Shown: one piece after another, positions 60,624 to 64,000 of the stretch
Numbering within the stretch: position 1 is the first letter of the stretch
How the letters are laid out: every line of letters begins with the position of its first letter
DNA from: Aurantimonas sp. 22II-16-19i
GTDB lineage: Bacteria > Pseudomonadota > Alphaproteobacteria > Rhizobiales > Rhizobiaceae
Direction: 5' to 3'
NCBI RefSeq assembly: GCF_002088275.1
Contig: NZ_AQQS01000001.1
Span: 1 to 64,000, forward strand
DNA length: 64,000 nt
The notes under the pieces: model-generated
The model's database searches: none
What the model was told of the DNA's origin: nothing
Seen by the model: the letters and a program-made list of their open reading frames with translations, nothing else
Made by a program: the position numbers and the translations under genes

Positions 60624-61523
60624 TCACGCGCCGGCGACGAGGGCGAGGATCGCCAGCACGATCACCAGGGCGCCGGCGAGTTCGAGGCGGGTGACGGTCT
60701 CGCGGAACCAGAAGATCGACGTCGCAATCGTGAAGACGAGTTCGATCTGGCCGAGCGAGCGGACATAGGCGACCTTCTGCAGCGTCATCGCCGTGAACCA
60801 GCCGGCCGAGGCGCTGGCGCCGGCAAGGCCGACGATGAGGCCGGGCCCCCAGGCGGCGGCGACGCGGCGGAGCTCGTCGCGATCGCGGAACGCCATCCAG
60901 ACCAGCATGATCACCGTCTGGATCGCCAGCGTGACGGCGAGGGTGAGCGCCGCCCGCAGCGCCGCCGAACCGTCGGGCAGCGCCAGGGCGGCTCCCCGGA
61001 AGAACACCGCCGACACCCCGAACAGCGCGCCCGAGGCGACGCCGACCACGGCTTCGCGGGAGGCCAGGCCCTTGAGGACGTTGCCGGAGCGGGCGTTGCC
61101 GACCGAGATCAGCACGACGCCGACGACCCCGGCCATGACGGCGAGAAGCGCCAGCGACGACACGGTCTCGCCGAGGATGAGGAAACCGAACAGCGCCGCC
61201 TGCACCGGCTCGGTCTTCGAATAAGCCGTGCCGACGACGAAGTTGCGAAAGCCGAACAGGTAGACCAGCAGGAAGGTGCCGCCGATCTGGGCGAGGCCCC
61301 CGGCAAGGGCGGCGAGGAGAAAGGTCGGCGTCGGTGCCGGCACCGTCTCGCCGGCAAGCGCCGTGACCAAAGCCAGATAGAGCAGCGCGAAGGGCAGGCC
61401 GAAGCCGAAGCGCACGAAGGTCGCGCCGGTCGTGCCCATCCGGCCCTTGAGCCGCTTCTGCAGCCCCGATCGCAGGTTCTGGGCGAAGGCAGCGGCGATC
61501 GTGATCGGGATCCAGAGGGGCAT
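60624..61523 (-). CDS. DMT-superfamily (EamA) transporter
   Basis: The 299-residue protein has about ten helices in two EamA halves (PLWIPITIAAAFAQNLRSGL at the start; GTAYSKTEPVQAALFGFLILGE and LGQIELVFTIATSIFWFRE end the halves). It is an inner-membrane metabolite exporter or importer of unknown substrate. It is transcribed alone, convergent with the Pycsar-like gene. Confidence 0.83.
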   Translation of the reverse strand: MPLWIPITIAAAFAQNLRSGLQKRLKGRMGTTGATFVRFGFGLPFALLYLALVTALAGETVPAPTPTFLLAALAGGLAQIGGTFLLVYLFGFRNFVVGTAYSKTEPVQAALFGFLILGETVSSLALLAVMAGVVGVVLISVGNARSGNVLKGLASREAVVGVASGALFGVSAVFFRGAALALPDGSAALRAALTLAVTLAIQTVIMLVWMAFRDRDELRRVAAAWGPGLIVGLAGASASAGWFTAMTLQKVAYVRSLGQIELVFTIATSIFWFRETVTRLELAGALVIVLAILALVAGA

Positions 61524-61617
61524 GACGCGAATCGTCCTGTCTTTGGCAAGCTCCGCCGTCTATCATCGGCGGATGCTTCCAAGACCAACGAATCCGACCA
61601 ACCGGCCGAAATCATCG

Positions 61618-62331
61618 ATGTCATCCAGCATTCGCAAGACCGAAGAGGTGAAGCCCGACGATTTCGCCGGCATCCGCGACTGGGTGTTCGATCTCGACAA
61701 CACGCTCTATCCGCGGCACACGAACCTGTTCTCCCAGATCGACCAGCGGATGACCTCCTTCGTGGCGAAGCTCCTGCAGCTGCCGAGCGACGAGGCGCGT
61801 GTCGTCCAGAAGGATTTCTATCGCCGCCACGGCACCACGCTGCGTGGCCTGATGCTCGAGCACTCCGTCGATCCCGACGCCTTCCTCGAATATGTCCACG
61901 ACATCGATTATTCCTGGATCGATCCGGACCCGGCCCTCGGCGATGTCATCGCCGCCCTGCCCGGCCGCAAGTTCATCTTCACCAATGGCGATCGCAAACA
62001 TGCCGAGCGCGCGGCCCGGCAGCTGGGGATTCTCGACCATTTCGAGGACATCTTCGATCTCGTCGCCGCCGATCTCGTGCCGAAGCCGGCAGCCGAGACC
62101 TATGACAAGTTCGTCGGTCTGCACCGCGTCGACACCGCCAACGCGGCGATGTTCGAGGACCTGGCGCGCAATCTCGAAGTGCCGAAGCGGCTGGGCATGC
62201 GCACCGTCCTGATCGTGCCCGCCAATTTCGAGGATACCTTCGGCGACGTCTGGGAGCACGAGGGCCACGACGGCGGCCACATCGACTATGTGACGGACGA
62301 TCTGGGGACGTTCCTGAAGAGCATCTCTTAG
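61618..62331 (+). CDS. Pyrimidine 5'-nucleotidase, HAD family
   Basis: This 237-residue HAD hydrolase has motif I VFDLDNTLYP (about 20-29), motif II FIFTNGDRKHA, Lys in LVPKPAAETYDKF and FEDLARNLEVPKRLGM. This set is typical of the SDT1/pyrimidine 5'-nucleotidase group. It dephosphorylates UMP/CMP-type nucleotides. The start is uncertain: ATG 61618 or 61573; neither has a clear ribosome-binding site, and the shorter one fits family length. Confidence 0.83.
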   Translation: MSSSIRKTEEVKPDDFAGIRDWVFDLDNTLYPRHTNLFSQIDQRMTSFVAKLLQLPSDEARVVQKDFYRRHGTTLRGLMLEHSVDPDAFLEYVHDIDYSWIDPDPALGDVIAALPGRKFIFTNGDRKHAERAARQLGILDHFEDIFDLVAADLVPKPAAETYDKFVGLHRVDTANAAMFEDLARNLEVPKRLGMRTVLIVPANFEDTFGDVWEHEGHDGGHIDYVTDDLGTFLKSIS

Positions 62332-62444
62332 GCTGCCGGCGGCCTGCGGATCGCGGAGCCAGCGCAATCGCCATCGTCGGTCAGGCGGAGGCTTGGCCCG
62401 TCCAACGGCTTCCCACCGCCACCCTCATGATGCGGCTCCGCGCC

Positions 62445-62741
62445 TCAGCCGCCGAGGAGCGAGCGGCCGTGCCTGACGAGGCTCTTGCGGGACCCGCCGG
62501 CAGTGCCGGTCCCGGCATCCACTGCTGACGGGCGCGCCTGCCGGTTCTGCCGCAGGATCGCCTCCATCTGCTCTTCGTCAGCCGCCTGGCCGGCGATCGC
62601 CGCCCGGCGCTCCCGGCCGCTCGCGACGTCGCTGTCCGACGCCTCGTCCTCGCGGCGCCCCTCCTCGACGGGGACCGTCTCGGGCGTGTCGGCGTCCTGC
62701 TGCGCACGCATCATGCGCGGGTCGGTGTCTGAGTCTGGCAT
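62445..62741 (-). CDS. Small acidic hypothetical protein (98 aa)
   Basis: The product starts MPDSDTDPRMMRAQQDADTP, is rich in Asp/Glu for its first half and basic/Gly-rich at its end (RKSLVRHGRSLLGG). It has no hydrophobic segment and is predicted mostly disordered. AAGGAC lies about 7 nt upstream of the ATG at 62741. I do not recognise a family. Confidence 0.5.
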   Translation of the reverse strand: MPDSDTDPRMMRAQQDADTPETVPVEEGRREDEASDSDVASGRERRAAIAGQAADEEQMEAILRQNRQARPSAVDAGTGTAGGSRKSLVRHGRSLLGG

Positions 62742-63213
62742 GGTCAAAGTCCTTGCATTCGCGTTCTGATCAGGGCCCGCCCTCTCGCCTGGTTCGGGGC
62801 CACCCGGCCGCCCGCCCGGCTGCCGGGAGTGCTGCCCGCACGTTCGGGTGACGGGCCGGCCCCGGAGATGAAGGGCATCGATCGCTTCTGGAATTCGAAC
62901 GACACGCGACCTCCTCGGTTCCGAATCGAACGCCGGGGCGGCGATCCACGCGAGATCGCCGGCGACGAAGGCCGGCGCCACGACGATCGCCGTCATCTGG
63001 CCATCGGCGCCGGCCGAGCCGTGCCCGCGGCCTGAACGGCGCATCCGCGCAGCCCGCGAAACGCGCGCAAGATCATTGCCTTGCCGCGTCATGTTCGTGT
63101 CGCTCAAGAGCGATCGTCCCGACATCGGAGTTTCAATGGCGCGTCATCGAACCGTCGGTGCCCTGAGACACGCCGTCGCTATTGCTGCTTCACGGATTTG
63201 ATCGGGGGATCAC
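62742..63213. other. 472-nt region without a recognised gene
   Basis: This divergent gap separates the small acidic protein gene (leftward) and the phosphatase-like gene (rightward). Several short GC-rich inverted repeats occur around 62800-62840, but none is followed by a T-run. No promoter consensus stood out. Confidence 0.4.
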
Positions 63214-63837
63214 GTGAAGTTCCTGCGCCTCGCCACCATCATGATCATCAGCGCCGCCAGCGTTTTCGTCGGCATCCGCGTCGCGAACCTCGCCTATATC
63301 CATGCGACGGGAAACATCCACGCCGTCGAGCCCGGCCGGCTCTACCGCTCTGCGACGCTGTCCGCCGGTCGTCTCGACCGGCTGATCGAGGAGACCGGCA
63401 TCCGGACGATCGTCAATCTGCGCGGCGACGAGGGCCGGCCCTGGTACGAGGCGGAACGCCAGGTCGCCGCCCGCCGGGGCGTCGACTTCATCTCGTTCCA
63501 CATCTCGGCCAAGCACATTCCCGACCGGGAGACGCTGGAGGAGATCATCTTCGTCCTGCGGAACGCCCCGCAGCCGATCCTCGTCCACTGCAAGTCGGGC
63601 TCCGACCGGGCCGGCCTCGTCTCGGCGCTCTACCAGTATGCGCTGGCCGGCCAGAGCGCGGAACAGGCGGATCGGCAGCTGTCCTTCGATTATGGCCACT
63701 TCCCCTGGCTCGGCAGCCGGACGGCAGCGATGGGCGACGCGTTCTCGCAATTCGTCGCCCTCTCCCGCGACGACGAACGGCTGCCCGCCGACGCACCGCT
63801 GACGGTGGCATCCGACGAAGGTCGCCGCTTGAACTGA
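63214..63837 (+). CDS. Membrane-anchored dual-specificity/tyrosine phosphatase-like protein
   Basis: The 207-residue protein has an N-terminal hydrophobic segment (about 5-27) acting as a signal anchor. A DSP-like domain follows: GRLYRSATLSAGRLDRLI, TIVNLRG and the CX5R loop HCKSGSDRAG (Cys126, Arg132). The catalytic domain should be periplasmic. It starts at GTG 63214 with GGGGGA upstream. Substrates may be proteins, inositol phosphates or lipids; not determinable here. Confidence 0.82.
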   Translation: MKFLRLATIMIISAASVFVGIRVANLAYIHATGNIHAVEPGRLYRSATLSAGRLDRLIEETGIRTIVNLRGDEGRPWYEAERQVAARRGVDFISFHISAKHIPDRETLEEIIFVLRNAPQPILVHCKSGSDRAGLVSALYQYALAGQSAEQADRQLSFDYGHFPWLGSRTAAMGDAFSQFVALSRDDERLPADAPLTVASDEGRRLN

Positions 63838-64000
63838 CGGGACTGCGTATCGAGGGGCGGCATGGGACGCCTCGCGGCCAAGGTCTCGTCACGGTTGACG
63901 TTTCGGTACTGCGGCGGTTCGGGGGCGCTGACGCTCGCGCGGGAACAGGATGCAACGGCGGCGCGGCAAGCTCGCGAAGCCGCTCCCGGTTCAAAGCCGG
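63838..64000. other. Right-edge segment, nothing assigned
   Basis: An ATG at 63862 opens a frame running off the window without a recognisable product, and minus-strand frames are Arg/Pro-rich. The next gene probably lies beyond the edge. Confidence 0.35.

Noticed and set aside
63862-64000. Partial gene starting with ATG at 63862
   Set aside because: It has no ribosome-binding site or recognisable motif and is truncated by the window edge, so a real gene cannot be supported.

Overview
The window reads as a chromosomal segment of a very GC-rich alphaproteobacterium of the order Hyphomicrobiales (Rhizobiales). Three things support this: the tuf / tRNA-Gly / tRNA-Tyr / rlmB order at the left end, the block patatin-hisI-folE-nifU-like-yidD-thrS, and many small families typical of the order (DUF2336, DUF2934, PilZ, XdhC + MobA-like). 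A family such as Aurantimonadaceae would fit the mix of C1, CO-dehydrogenase-type and malonate genes, but that placement is inference. No prophage, IS transposase, rRNA operon or CRISPR array was seen.

Layout. 0-6 kb: the 5' end of tuf, two tRNAs, rlmB, an FAD oxidoreductase, gph and a thioredoxin-like gene. 6-18 kb: a compact tetrahydromethanopterin (H4MPT)-linked formaldehyde oxidation island. On the minus strand it carries a PCD-like gene followed by fhcB-fhcA-fhcD-fhcC. Diverging on the plus strand it carries a beta-RFAP synthase, mtdB, an ATP-grasp gene, mch, a RimK-like ATP-grasp gene, a CitG-like gene and fae. Together these cover formaldehyde capture (Fae), oxidation (MtdB, Mch), transfer and hydrolysis to formate (FhcABCD) and part of cofactor synthesis. 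18-34 kb: housekeeping genes (nadK, thrS, yidD, folE, hisI, patatin, CBS, rhomboid, PilZ, GST, sodC), with a MntA-HepT toxin-antitoxin pair lodged between the nifU-like gene and yidD.

34-41 kb: a malonate catabolism locus, with a divergent GntR regulator, a three-gene TRAP transporter, malonyl-CoA decarboxylase (matA) and malonyl-CoA synthetase (matB) in a tightly overlapping operon. 41-49 kb: FUSC, MOSC and DedA proteins, then a molybdenum-hydroxylase maturation set (MobA-like fusion, XdhC split in two genes, VWA CoxE-like, MoxR CoxD-like). No molybdoenzyme structural genes are present in the window. This part contains a large inverted pair of intergenic palindromes.

49-60.5 kb: an orphan periplasmic binding protein and a P1-family peptidase, then the most unusual part of the window. 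It comprises a cation/proton antiporter with a C-terminal cyclic-nucleotide-binding domain, a CHASE2 class III nucleotide cyclase translationally coupled to a 1200-residue FecR-TPR-beta-barrel protein, and a divergently transcribed small membrane protein of the Pycsar-effector (DUF5706-like) family. I propose these as one envelope-sensing cyclic-nucleotide circuit; this is inference from domain content and gene order. 60.5-64 kb: a DMT transporter, a HAD pyrimidine 5'-nucleotidase, a small acidic protein and a CX5R tyrosine-phosphatase-like protein.
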